In this document: positions 9,002-18,048 of the stretch, one piece after another | Position numbering within the stretch: the first letter of the stretch is position 1 | Layout of the letters: every line of letters begins with the position of its first letter | Source: CAWARU01 sp963784575 | GTDB taxonomy: Bacteria > Pseudomonadota > Gammaproteobacteria > UBA6186 > Azoamicaceae | DNA length: 64,000 bases | NCBI GenBank assembly: GCA_963784575.1 | Contig: CAWARU010000001.1 | Location: forward strand, 1,922,001 to 1,986,000 | Direction: 5' to 3' | The notes under the pieces: model-generated | What the model saw: only the letters and a program-made list of their open reading frames with translations | The model's database searches: none | What the model was told of the DNA's origin: nothing | Program-made: the position numbers and the translations under genes

Positions 9002-10309
9002 ATGATGCAAGTCAATTTCAATAAAGATCATTCTTTCTGGTTTATTCCCTGGATAATGTGGCTTCTCCCAAGTCTATTTTTTGCTTATCAATTTATTGTC
9101 CGCATTATCCCAGGGCTTGTTATGTCAGAATTGATGCTAAAATATCAGATTGATGCAACAGCCTATGGAAATTTTGCGAGCATATATTATGTGGGCTATG
9201 CCGGTTTTCAAATCCCGATTGCTTTGCTGTTAGACAGATATGATCCAAAAAAAGTCATTGCAGGCTGTGCTTTTCTATGCGCTTTAGGAACCGTCGTCCT
9301 AGTTTATTCCGATAATTGGTACCTTGCTTTACTCTCACGATTTTTTATAGGGATTGGGTCTACCGTTGGTTTCCTCGGTACCTCAAAGATGGTTATTTTA
9401 TGGTTTAAACCAGAATTTTATTCCAGAATGATGGCATTAAATTGCACCATTGGTCTGTTAGGAGCAGTCTACGCTGGAAAGCCTATTACACAATTTATCC
9501 AACAATTTGGTTGGGAACAGGTTTTATTTGCAGTAGGTATTGCAGGGTTTGGTCTAGCCTTTCTCTTTGCAAGTATCCTTAGAAACCCTATGAAAAATTC
9601 GATTCAATCGAATTTCAAAACAGAAAATTCCTCAGTTTTCAAAGACTTAAAAATCATTCTCAGCAATCATAAATTAATTATTGCAGCAGTAGGCAACTTG
9701 TTAATGGTAGGCGCTTTGGAAGGTTTTGCAGATGTGTGGGGAGTGCCCTATTTAATGGCTGCGAGAGACATCAGCAAAAGCGAGGCTGCCTCTCTTATTT
9801 CCGCTATATTCCTAGGCATGGTATGCGGCGGGCCAATATTAGCCTATCTCTCAGATAAGTTTAAAGCAATCTATGGAGTAACCTGTACTGCTGGCCTTGT
9901 GATAGGTATTTCATTTTGTATCATATTCAGTTTGATAAGCACTCTTCATTTCAATGCACTTTTTGGAATTCTCTTTTTGATTGGCCTCTTATGCAGCTAT
10001 CAAGTGCTGGTTTTTTCAATTGGAATCAGAATAGCGTCGGCACCCGTTGCGGGCATTGCAGTAGCATTCTTGAACAGTATTAACATGGTCGGCGGCTCTT
10101 TCTTCCATGGAACCATAGGCCATGCTATGGATTATTTTTGGACCGGCACCATGAATGACGGCATTAAAAGCTACAGTGCCGAAACATATACTCAGTCACT
10201 GATGATCATTCCGATTGCTGCGATCCTTGGAGGTCTTTGCTTTTTTATAATACGGAAACGGGAATCAGAAACTAATTTTAAAGAGGAAACCACATGCGCA
10301 CACAATTAA
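9002..10309 (+). CDS. MFS transporter
   Basis: A 435-residue protein with about twelve hydrophobic segments. The loop after segment 2 (LLDRYDPKKVI) and the helix SRFFIGIGSTVGFLGTSKM are typical of the major facilitator superfamily; the overall look is closer to solute symporters than to the Tet-like exporter of the opposite operon. It is the first gene of the rightward operon, 239 bases from the divergent MFS gene, and its 3' end overlaps the next gene by 16 bases. Substrate unknown; uptake of the cluster product or of a precursor is a guess. The ATG at 9002 follows TAAGG at a suitable distance. Confidence 0.85.
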   Translation: MMQVNFNKDHSFWFIPWIMWLLPSLFFAYQFIVRIIPGLVMSELMLKYQIDATAYGNFASIYYVGYAGFQIPIALLLDRYDPKKVIAGCAFLCALGTVVLVYSDNWYLALLSRFFIGIGSTVGFLGTSKMVILWFKPEFYSRMMALNCTIGLLGAVYAGKPITQFIQQFGWEQVLFAVGIAGFGLAFLFASILRNPMKNSIQSNFKTENSSVFKDLKIILSNHKLIIAAVGNLLMVGALEGFADVWGVPYLMAARDISKSEAASLISAIFLGMVCGGPILAYLSDKFKAIYGVTCTAGLVIGISFCIIFSLISTLHFNALFGILFLIGLLCSYQVLVFSIGIRIASAPVAGIAVAFLNSINMVGGSFFHGTIGHAMDYFWTGTMNDGIKSYSAETYTQSLMIIPIAAILGGLCFFIIRKRESETNFKEETTCAHN

Positions 10310-10971
10310 AAGCTGCTGAAAAACAGGTGCAAAGTTCTCCAAGCTTCCAGCATGGAGTTGGTCTCGATATATTGTACGATCATTTTATCAAGGAATTGAA
10401 TGGTGATCCCATTCCTTTCGGAAAGACAGAAAAACTACACATTGTTTGTGAAATCGTGGGAGCCTCCGCTGGTATTTATTCTATTGAGCCTTCTTGGGAA
10501 TACGGCCAGAATCAAGCACCTTGGTTTCGGTATAGTTTGACCATCGCAAATCCTTTAAGCAATGTACTCTTTTTAATGAAAGCTACCGATGACATGCTTA
10601 ATATTATTTCAATGGAGATGATGGTCCCTCCTGAATTAAGCACAGTTCTAAAACCCATGGACAAGACATCACTGGCTGTAAAACAAATCAAACTGATACT
10701 GGGATCACTCGTTTGTTCTGTGCCCTTCGCAATTACAACTTATTTGTTTCCCTTCCCAAACTGCGTAAGCCCTACCTGCCTTGGCACAACGGTAACGCAC
10801 TCTCTGCTTACCAATATGATTTTGCATGCCATCTCCTGGAATTTCATACTGACCCCTGAGCTCTGGTACTATAGACTTCCTTTTATTCCGCTTGAAAAAC
10901 TATACAATTGTTTTCGTACAGGACCATGCAACCTGATAAACGCTATATTATGGAACATCAAGATGAATTAA
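10294..10971 (+). CDS. Membrane protein of unknown function, N-terminal part of probable split gene
   Basis: Encodes 225 residues: a soluble N-terminal half (about 1-130) followed by hydrophobic segments around LILGSLVCSVPFAITTYLF and SLLTNMILHAISWNFIL. I recognise no family. It starts inside the end of the MFS gene after GAGGAAACCAC. Its last 60 bases overlap the start of the next frame, and the sequence motif WNF...LEKLYNC near its end resembles WNF...LLNLFNNC in the following protein, so the two could be halves of one polytopic protein with a related internal repeat. One extra base anywhere between 10908 and 10971 would fuse them into about 600 residues. Two separate coupled genes remain possible. 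Confidence 0.65.
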   Translation: MRTQLKAAEKQVQSSPSFQHGVGLDILYDHFIKELNGDPIPFGKTEKLHIVCEIVGASAGIYSIEPSWEYGQNQAPWFRYSLTIANPLSNVLFLMKATDDMLNIISMEMMVPPELSTVLKPMDKTSLAVKQIKLILGSLVCSVPFAITTYLFPFPNCVSPTCLGTTVTHSLLTNMILHAISWNFILTPELWYYRLPFIPLEKLYNCFRTGPCNLINAILWNIKMN

Positions 10972-12098
10972 ATTTGATCTACCACAAATATAAAAATGCT
11001 GTGACAACACTATTAGCAAAAAAATGTGATCAAATAGTAGCCAATTATGATATGGATAAGAAAAAAGCATTGGAACTTCTAGCAGTGATATGTCACGAAA
11101 ATGCGAGCATTGCTGTTCTTATCGATTTAAATTGTGGTGATGAAGTCACGACAGCAGATGTTCCTATGAGTCCTAATTGTTGCAGACGATGTCTCGTTGT
11201 CGTGCATAATGGCTTATCAGGGTATGTTATTCCTATTGTTGGTGCCTCATTCATGATGGTTGGCTGTGTGGGATGGATAGTCAATCCTTTCTATGTGATT
11301 TCAAACATGGGGCTCAATCCCATAAGCACCGTTCTACTCGGAGCCCTGCCCTCATATTCCACAGCCGTTTTGTGTGGTTTCTATGGCAATGCAACTTTTA
11401 GTCAAATTTACCAATATCTGACTACTTGGGAGGGTGGTTTCAGAAATAAGTTACCCTTTGAAGCCAAATGCTATCCTAAACTATTTTTAGGACTCTTGGC
11501 CTCAAACCTATTTCTCTCGGCACTGTCCTATGGTACAGCAACACAGTTAATAGATCTCATATTCGCTAATTCCACTTGGAATTTCTGTCATCCCTTCCTC
11601 CGCACCATTTCCATTCCAGCAATGCAGATATTATCTTTTGTACCCCTTTTAAATCTTTTTAATAATTGTATGCGCAAAGTTATTGCCAAGTTCGGCGCAG
11701 AATCTGATGAAAGAAATCTATCGCGTCTTCTTGTAAAATCACAAACATTTGGGGAACGGATGCAGCAAATAGAGGGTAAAGTTCTGATGGAAAGCTTAGC
11801 CTTATATTCGAATGAGCAGCGCTTAAAACTTGGCATTAATAGCAGTGAATTTACAACTGATTATGGCCGCGTAAATAAATTGATGGATGAGCTCGAGGCT
11901 TTCATGCACAAAACAGAAGATCAAGAAAATCCCCCTCCGCAAAGTCCACTCATGTACAGTCGAAGCATGAATAGAAGTCCTGATTTGGGGGGGGCGTTAG
12001 GTGACGACCTTGAGAAGGGGCGGAAATCAAGGCAGGGTGTCGATGAGAATCCTTTACTTGAGAATCAAGGTAAAAAGGGATTGTGTGTCATATTGTGA
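10926..12098 (+). CDS. Polytopic membrane protein with C-terminal CAAX box (candidate host-prenylated effector)
   Basis: About 390 residues from the ATG at 10926; the frame is open from a TTG at 10908 and a further ATG is at 10953. A soluble start is followed by roughly four membrane segments (around GYVIPIVGASFMMVG, TVLLGALPSYSTAVLCG, LFLGLLASNLFLSALSYG and ISIPAMQILSFVPLL), then a hydrophilic tail of about 140 residues. The protein ends in KKGLCVIL: Cys, two aliphatic residues and Leu, preceded by lysines. In eukaryotes this is a CAAX box, and Leu in the last place favours geranylgeranylation. Bacterial effectors such as Legionella AnkB use such boxes. Bacteria lack the modifying enzymes, so the tail would matter only inside a host. 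A chance C-terminus cannot be excluded. Confidence 0.7.
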   Translation: MQPDKRYIMEHQDELNLIYHKYKNAVTTLLAKKCDQIVANYDMDKKKALELLAVICHENASIAVLIDLNCGDEVTTADVPMSPNCCRRCLVVVHNGLSGYVIPIVGASFMMVGCVGWIVNPFYVISNMGLNPISTVLLGALPSYSTAVLCGFYGNATFSQIYQYLTTWEGGFRNKLPFEAKCYPKLFLGLLASNLFLSALSYGTATQLIDLIFANSTWNFCHPFLRTISIPAMQILSFVPLLNLFNNCMRKVIAKFGAESDERNLSRLLVKSQTFGERMQQIEGKVLMESLALYSNEQRLKLGINSSEFTTDYGRVNKLMDELEAFMHKTEDQENPPPQSPLMYSRSMNRSPDLGGALGDDLEKGRKSRQGVDENPLLENQGKKGLCVIL

Positions 12099-12137
12099 GT
12101 TTTTTATCTAGAAAAATTGCGAATCAAGGAGCAAAGT

Positions 12138-13190
12138 ATGAAACTAGAAACCAGTTTAAATAGAAACACTAAACCAACCCTCGACAGCATAGCCTATGTC
12201 GAGATGTACGTTGGAAATATTTTTCAGGCCAAAAATTTCTTCGTTAATTCTCTGAAATTTACCCACGTCGCAACAAAAACCTCTGATAAAACCGTTACTT
12301 TGTTAATGAAACAGGGCGATATTCATTTTCTGCTTTCTGGAAGCTTAGAGGAAGACACCCCTATCGCAGCACACATTCACCATTATGGGGATTGTATTAA
12401 AAAAATTGCTTTTTGGGTTCAAGACGCAGCAGCTTGTTTTGAAGCTTCAATCAGAGGCGGAGTAGAAGCTTTGCAGAACCCCCATCAAAAAGACGGTGTC
12501 ATTCAAGCGGCAGTCGAAATGTTTAATAAAGTGGAGCATGTTTTTTTAGAAAAGTCTGAAAAAACAAGAGAATTAAAAATTCCTGGCTTTGAATATTCAA
12601 CTCAAAACCTTCCCCAAAATCCCATGGTGTTCAACATTGATCACATAGCGACCTGTCATCCCAAAGATGGTATCAAAAGATGGGTGAAATTCTATAAAGA
12701 AGCTTTTTCCTTCAAAGAAAATACCAATGAAGATATTTATTCAGAAGAAAGCGGCATGCATATCACCATCATGGTATCTCCCAACGGACAAGTCCAGCTC
12801 CCTTTGGTTGAACCAAATTCTGATAAATCGCCCCTCAATAAGTATCTTCAATACAATCATGGCGCGGGTGTCCATCATATCGCACTTGAAACCAATGATA
12901 TTATTGATGCAGTTCAGTACTTTGAAAATCATGCCGGGGAACTCAGGAAAGCACCACCGCACTATTATGACGAGCTCAAAAAAGTCTATAGCTCACAGGT
13001 GAACAATCTCGATCGCATGGCACCTTTTGGCATCATGATGGAAGAAGATGAAAAAGGGATTTTATTTCAAATATTCACAAAACCGGTGGTAACAAGGCCA
13101 ACATTTTTTCTTGAATTTTTGCAAAGAGAAAAATGTGAGGGATTTGGTACTGTGAATATCAAAACATTATATGAATCTTTGGAGGCATGA
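12138..13190 (+). CDS. hmaS: 4-hydroxymandelate synthase-like dioxygenase
   Basis: A 350-residue two-domain VOC-fold enzyme of the 4-hydroxyphenylpyruvate dioxygenase/4-hydroxymandelate synthase family. Iron ligands are visible: H169 (IDHIATCH), H247 (GVHHIAL) and E326 (FFLEFLQR). Two features favour 4-hydroxymandelate synthase over the homogentisate-forming dioxygenase: the N-terminal YVEMYVGN, close to that of actinobacterial HmaS, and Ile341 in VNIKTLYES, where homogentisate-forming enzymes have Phe (NFKALFE); exchange at this position is known to redirect product. Hydroxymandelate is the precursor of the peptide building block 4-hydroxyphenylglycine, which fits an NRPS cluster, although no hydroxymandelate oxidase is in view. 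The ATG at 12138 is preceded by AAGGAG; an upstream TTG at 12117 has no such site. Confidence 0.82.
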   Translation: MKLETSLNRNTKPTLDSIAYVEMYVGNIFQAKNFFVNSLKFTHVATKTSDKTVTLLMKQGDIHFLLSGSLEEDTPIAAHIHHYGDCIKKIAFWVQDAAACFEASIRGGVEALQNPHQKDGVIQAAVEMFNKVEHVFLEKSEKTRELKIPGFEYSTQNLPQNPMVFNIDHIATCHPKDGIKRWVKFYKEAFSFKENTNEDIYSEESGMHITIMVSPNGQVQLPLVEPNSDKSPLNKYLQYNHGAGVHHIALETNDIIDAVQYFENHAGELRKAPPHYYDELKKVYSSQVNNLDRMAPFGIMMEEDEKGILFQIFTKPVVTRPTFFLEFLQREKCEGFGTVNIKTLYESLEA

Positions 13191-13192
13191 CT

Positions 13193-14417
13193 ATGCTAAA
13201 CGACAGAATAGAACCGCTTGAAATACAAAAATTTGTCAATCTTTCAAAACTTCCGGGGACTATTTCTTTTGCTGCAGGATTACCAGAATCTGTCTGTGTT
13301 GCCCATCGATGCTTTGAAGCAGGAATTCGGACAAATGTCAGAAATTTCTGCTTCTGCTTTTCAGTATCAAGCGCCGCATGAATCCCTGAAAAGCAGAATT
13401 CAAGCAATGCTCGCCGCCCAAAATTTAGAATGTAGTCTGGACGAAATTTTAATAACACAGGGTGCTCAACAAGCGATTTATCTCACAGCAAATCTTTTCC
13501 TGAAAGAGAAGTTTCCACTCATCTCAGAAGAGTTTGTCTATCCAGGTTTCATGCAGATCGCAAAGTTGTTTGATCTAGATTATATTCCAGTACCTTATAA
13601 CGAAGACAACAGTTTAGATCTAGAATACTTGGAGCACTGTTTTAAAACTACGCCTTCTGCCTTGCCCTATCTTTATTTGGTAAGTAACGGACACAACCCC
13701 TGTGGCACGACCTTGTCCAGAGAACATCGTGAGCATTTGAGTATTCTTGCTGAAAAGTACCATTTTAATTTAATAGAAGATGACCCATACGGCAATCTTG
13801 ATTTTACTGAGACTAAATTGCCGCCCCTTCGTGCCTACACCCGAAATGCAATGTATATCGGTACTTTTTCTAAGATTCTCGCGCCCTCCCTCCGAGTTGG
13901 GTTTATTGTTGCAAATAGTGACATTATCCGAAAACTGCAGCAATTGAAAGATTTGGTGGATTTGTACTCATTTAATGCTAATCATTGGGTAGTGGATAAG
14001 ATGCTCGAGAAACATAACTTGGCAGACATCACTCGACCTCAAAGCACTTTATACAAAGAAAAACTCTATCACATGATTGCAGCAATTCATAGGCATATCA
14101 AAGTACCTTTTCGATATACCAAACCAAGTCATGGCATGTTCCTGTGGCTTGAGTTTGAGGATATGAAAATCCTTGAAAACAATGATTACCTATTTAATAT
14201 GTCTAAAGTGTTGTATGTGCCTGCTACAGCTTTCTCCATCACCAAGAATGAGCAAAAAAATGTCAAACAAGCCATTCGCCTGAACTTTTCATATCCTTCA
14301 TTTGAAGACATCGATCGCGGAATAAAACGTCTGGGTGAAGCGTTGAGTTCACTCGAACGCCAAGTTCCGTCTTACACCCCTGTATCATCGTTACACTATA
14401 AGGAGTTATTATCATGA
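13193..14417 (+). pseudogene. PLP aminotransferase (class I/II), frameshifted by a 4-bp duplication
   Basis: The N-terminal part (LPGTISFAAGLPES) is read from ATG 13193, which has GGAGG eight bases upstream; the rest (LPIDALKQEF onward) is in the next frame. The switch coincides with a tandem TCTG TCTG at 13289-13296; removing one TCTG restores ...GLPESVLPIDALKQEF, the expected start of this fold. The remainder is complete: NGHNPCGTTLS, EDDPYGNLDF, and the PLP lysine in GTFSKILAPSLRVGF. It resembles 2-aminoadipate/HpgT-type enzymes, and next to an HmaS-like gene a role in transaminating hydroxyphenylglyoxylate is plausible. As written the gene would make only a short peptide, so it is a recent pseudogene, a sequencing artefact or a switchable gene. 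Confidence 0.8.
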
Positions 14418-14827
14418 AAAAACATGAATTAAAAGAGTTTATTACGGATTTTTATGCGGCCTGGAAGCTCCGCGATGTCGAAAAAATCCCTAGCTTCTAC
14501 CATAAAAACGTGGTCGCCTACGCCGATTTTCAGCCGATAAGTCTTGCAGATATTTTAAGCCGCTTAGAATTCTCCATTGAGAAATTCAAAGAGGTTAACT
14601 ATCATATCGAAGATATGTTCATCGACGAAGCAGAAGGCAAAATTGCAGCTCGCATGAAACAACGCCATATACTGAAGGACGGAAATATCGTGAAATGGGA
14701 AGCGATTTTTCTTTATAAAGTGGTTAATCACAAAATTACTGAGTTATGGATGTCATTTTATCCTAACGCAGATTACACCAATAATATTGATGATCCCAAA
14801 AACAAGATCATCAATGCTAAAGGGTAA
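14414..14827 (+). CDS. SnoaL-like (NTF2-fold) protein
   Basis: A 137-residue protein with the pattern of SnoaL/ketosteroid isomerase-like proteins: an N-terminal helix (FITDFYAAWKLRDVEKIPSFYH), a middle with ADILSRLEF, and a C-terminal sheet with WEAIFLYKVVNHKITELWMSFYP. Such proteins act as cyclases, hydroxylases or isomerases in polyketide and other pathways; the reaction here is unknown. Its start codon overlaps the aminotransferase stop (ATGA) and has a strong AAGGAG site, so it is part of the same operon. Confidence 0.7.
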   Translation: MKKHELKEFITDFYAAWKLRDVEKIPSFYHKNVVAYADFQPISLADILSRLEFSIEKFKEVNYHIEDMFIDEAEGKIAARMKQRHILKDGNIVKWEAIFLYKVVNHKITELWMSFYPNADYTNNIDDPKNKIINAKG

Positions 14828-14850
14828 GGAAAGAAATAAGGTGAAACTCG

Positions 14851-16432
14851 ATGGAATATGAAGTAATCATCATCGGAGGCGGCCCTGTCGGCATCGCCCT
14901 AGGCATAGAACTTGGCATGCACAATGTCAGGACCTTAATCTTAGAAAAGCACGATAAACCCCTCCGAACACCTCGCGCCCAATCATTAAGTGCCCGAACC
15001 ATGGAATTTTTTCTGCGTTGGGGGATCGATAAGCAACTCGAATCTCGGCTCTTGCTGAAACATCTGCCTCAAACTGGCATCTGGTGTCCGAATCTCTGCG
15101 GAGAAGCCTATTTTGTGGGCAAATGGGGTGACAATCAATTAGAAGACAATGCTTCACCCAAAGCTGGCGTTCGAGTTCCATTATGGATCACTGAAGAAGT
15201 ACTACGGGAGCGGTTGCGAGATTTTCCCTGTGTGGATTTTTTAAAAAATCACGAAGTTATGAATGCTGCTATCATTGACTCAGATTCTGGCTCTGATCCA
15301 AATCATAGTTCCAAAAACAAAGTACAAGTCGAAGCCTTTGATAAAATCACTCAAAAAAAGACTGTCTATTATGGCCAGTATCTTGCCTGCTGCGATGGGG
15401 CAGCTGGACCCAGCAAAGCTCTTTTTAAAAATAATTATACTCCCATGTCCGATAAATCCAAAATGCTTGGCACGCTATTCATCGTAGAAGAGATGATGCA
15501 GAAAAAAAAGGTACCAGATGGCATCATGTATTTTGTAACCTCAGATGATGCAATGGCTTTCGTGGGTTCCAATCGATCTGCAGGAAGGCCTATGGCTTGC
15601 TCAAATCGTGTGGGGTGAGCATGCGCCCCCGCCGACGGACGATGTCATGTCAGACATGGTCGATAAAATTGCAGGCTGCAAAGTACGCAAAAAAGTCCTA
15701 GAGCATTATTTTTGGGATATGCAAGTCAAACTTGCTGATTTTTTCAGCCTCAATGATAGAGTATTTTGGGTAGGGGATGCAGCTCATGCCTTTGCTCCCA
15801 CCGGAGGCTTAGGCCTTAATACAGGATTTGGTGATGCACAAAATCTAGGCTGGAAACTCGCTGCAGTCATCAAGCAGAACTATCCTGAGGTTTTACTTTC
15901 GAGTTATGAACAAGAACGCCGCCCTGTCTGCTATGATAATCTGAACTTTGCAAAACTCAATGCTGAGGAATTTTTAAAGCTAAAACAAACCTTTCAGAAA
16001 GGCAGCAAATCTTATGCCAAAGCCTTTGCCGAACTTGGTAGCCAATTCCTCAATTCCTCGGGTCTCACGTTAGGATACCGATATTTCAATTCACCTTTAA
16101 CAAAATGCATACCCAATCAAACAACGGAGCATAATCCATTCAAATATACTCCTAGGGCATTGCCAGGTCATTTTTTGCCCCACATGCTGCATGAAGGAAA
16201 GACAATTTATGAGAAACTTTCTGCTACTTGTTGGAATTTGATTATAAGCAAAAATAAGCTTGCATCCCCAACACAGCCATCCTATCCCTCTTTGCCAAAG
16301 GATATGAATATTGTTACTGTTAATGAACATTCTTATCCTTACTCCCACATTCTGGTCAGGCCGGATTGGCATATTTCAAGCGTAGGGGATGATTCTGAAT
16401 CATTACAACCTCTCGGAGCACTATTGCCATGA
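14851..16432 (+). pseudogene. FAD-dependent aromatic monooxygenase, frameshifted
   Basis: Two frames together make one class A flavoprotein monooxygenase of the PheA/TfdB (phenol hydroxylase-like) group. The first frame (14851-15618) has the FAD-binding IIIGGGPVGIALGIELG and an Arg-rich substrate-side segment (RTPRAQSLSARTMEFF). The second (open through 15545-16432) has the FAD/ribityl motif GDAAHAFAPTGGLGLNTGFGDAQNL. A one-base insertion around 15555-15572 separates them; the natural join runs from DDAMAF into VPIDLQEGLWLAQIVWG. It would hydroxylate an aromatic or similar ring using NAD(P)H and oxygen, probably tailoring a precursor or the product. Stop and next start overlap (ATGA). Inactive as written unless the shift is an artefact. 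Confidence 0.8.
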
Positions 16433-18048
16433 ATATTGCCAAGAATTTCGATTGCATATTAATTGGTGAAACGAATTTATTGATTGAGTGTGGCACACGT
16501 TTACTTGCTCGTGGCCATAAAATAAAATGGGTGATTTCAAAAGTTGCTGCGATTCAATCTTGGTGCGCCGAAAATCACATTCCCTATGTCGCCTCATTTG
16601 CAGAATTGCCTGAAAATGCTGACAATACGGTAGATTATCTGTTTAGCATTGTAAATGGAATCATTTTACGCAAGGAAAATCTAAAATTAGCCCGCATTGC
16701 TGCCTTCAATTATCATGATTCTTTGTTGCCAAAATATGCCGGAGTACATGCTACAACTTGGGGCCTGCTTAATAACGAAAAAATGCACGGCATTACTTGG
16801 CACATGATCACAGAACAAATTGATGATGGAGACATTGCGGTTCAAAAAGAAATCAATATAGAAGAAACTGAAACAGCATTGACTTTGAATTTGCGCTGTT
16901 TTGATGCAGCAATCGAGGGTTTCAGTGAAGTACTAGATAAAATCGAATCTTCCTCACTTGTTCTTAAGAAACAACCACTGGAAAATCGTAGTTATTATGG
17001 CAGCTATCATCCCATACCTGATTGTGGCTTCATTGATTGGGATAGCATGGCCGCTTCGGATATCGAACGAATGAGCCGAGCCCTCGATTTTGGAAATTAC
17101 GACAATGGTGTTGGAACTTTAAAAATATCGTTAGGCGATGGATTTGTTATTGTGAAAGATATTGTTATTCAGGATAGTAATAGTAATGTCTTGCCTCATG
17201 TACACACTCATGTGCACAAAGGGGGCATCCTATTATCCATTGAACAAAACGGGCTCTTAATTTCCACAACCACTTTGCCCATATTTATTAAAACTTTTGT
17301 ACTTCCAAATGGTAAATCAATTTCGGTGCAAGAATTCGTAGCAGCCCATACTTTACAGCACGGGTTTGAATTTCCAAGATTTAAAGATTCTAAAGCTCAT
17401 AATTACGAAAAATTATATAGCAAAGGTTTAAGCAATGACAAATATTGGATAGAAGCCATATCAAACATTCAAGACCTGAGTCTCTTTGCGGATCGGATTC
17501 CTACTAGCGTCAAAGAGCCAGAGCACACGGTTTTCAATCTCAGCAAATCTATTCCAAGCACTTTTCTTAGCAATACGTCACATTCAAACAAATCTCAAGG
17601 TGATTTTTCTTCTAAAGAGATCTTGCTTGGCTGTATCTTATTATATCTCTTTCGAATCAATAATTATGAGCCCTTTACGCTACATCTCATACCCGAATTT
17701 GATCTGAATAATCCCCTCGAAAGTTTAGAAAACCTCGTTCCCCCGATGCCAAGCTTGTTCTTAAATGCACTACCTTTAAATTTAGAACTCAAAGACAACT
17801 ATTCTGCCCAAGAATGGCTAGAATGTGTCCGGCAAGGACTTCAGAAATTCGAAAAACGCCGAATTTGTTTAAAAGATATCTACGCTCGATACCCCAGTCT
17901 TGCTTCCTGTTATAAAGAACCGCTTATTACCATAAGCTTCAAGCACGATTCCAATAGTCTCCATAGTACCCATAATACACAAAATTCCCATAGTACAATA
18001 AAAAATATCCCTAGCAATTCACTGCTTCATTTCGAGATTCGATGCTAA
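16429..18048 (+). CDS. Formyltransferase-condensation protein (NRPS initiation-type)
   Basis: Residues 1-300 match the methionyl-tRNA formyltransferase family: the catalytic set Asn94-x-His96 (FNYHDSLLPKYAGVHA) and Asp133 (IDDGDIAV) is intact, followed by a C-terminal subdomain. In NRPS systems such as linear gramicidin LgrA, a domain of this kind formylates the first aminoacyl group. Residues about 320-539 look like the second half of a condensation-type domain (KYWIEAISN..., LPLNLELKDNYSAQEWLECV) without an HHxxxDG motif. The frame ends at 18048, but FDAKTSQVQIM, the expected end of a condensation domain, follows in the next frame from 18038, so a one-base insertion near 18037 has split this gene from the adenylation part. 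Confidence 0.8.
   Translation: MNIAKNFDCILIGETNLLIECGTRLLARGHKIKWVISKVAAIQSWCAENHIPYVASFAELPENADNTVDYLFSIVNGIILRKENLKLARIAAFNYHDSLLPKYAGVHATTWGLLNNEKMHGITWHMITEQIDDGDIAVQKEINIEETETALTLNLRCFDAAIEGFSEVLDKIESSSLVLKKQPLENRSYYGSYHPIPDCGFIDWDSMAASDIERMSRALDFGNYDNGVGTLKISLGDGFVIVKDIVIQDSNSNVLPHVHTHVHKGGILLSIEQNGLLISTTTLPIFIKTFVLPNGKSISVQEFVAAHTLQHGFEFPRFKDSKAHNYEKLYSKGLSNDKYWIEAISNIQDLSLFADRIPTSVKEPEHTVFNLSKSIPSTFLSNTSHSNKSQGDFSSKEILLGCILLYLFRINNYEPFTLHLIPEFDLNNPLESLENLVPPMPSLFLNALPLNLELKDNYSAQEWLECVRQGLQKFEKRRICLKDIYARYPSLASCYKEPLITISFKHDSNSLHSTHNTQNSHSTIKNIPSNSLLHFEIRC

Noticed and set aside
12138..13190. Annotation as ordinary 4-hydroxyphenylpyruvate dioxygenase (tyrosine catabolism)
   Set aside because: Ile in place of the key Phe, the HmaS-like N-terminus and the NRPS context favour hydroxymandelate synthase; no homogentisate genes are present.
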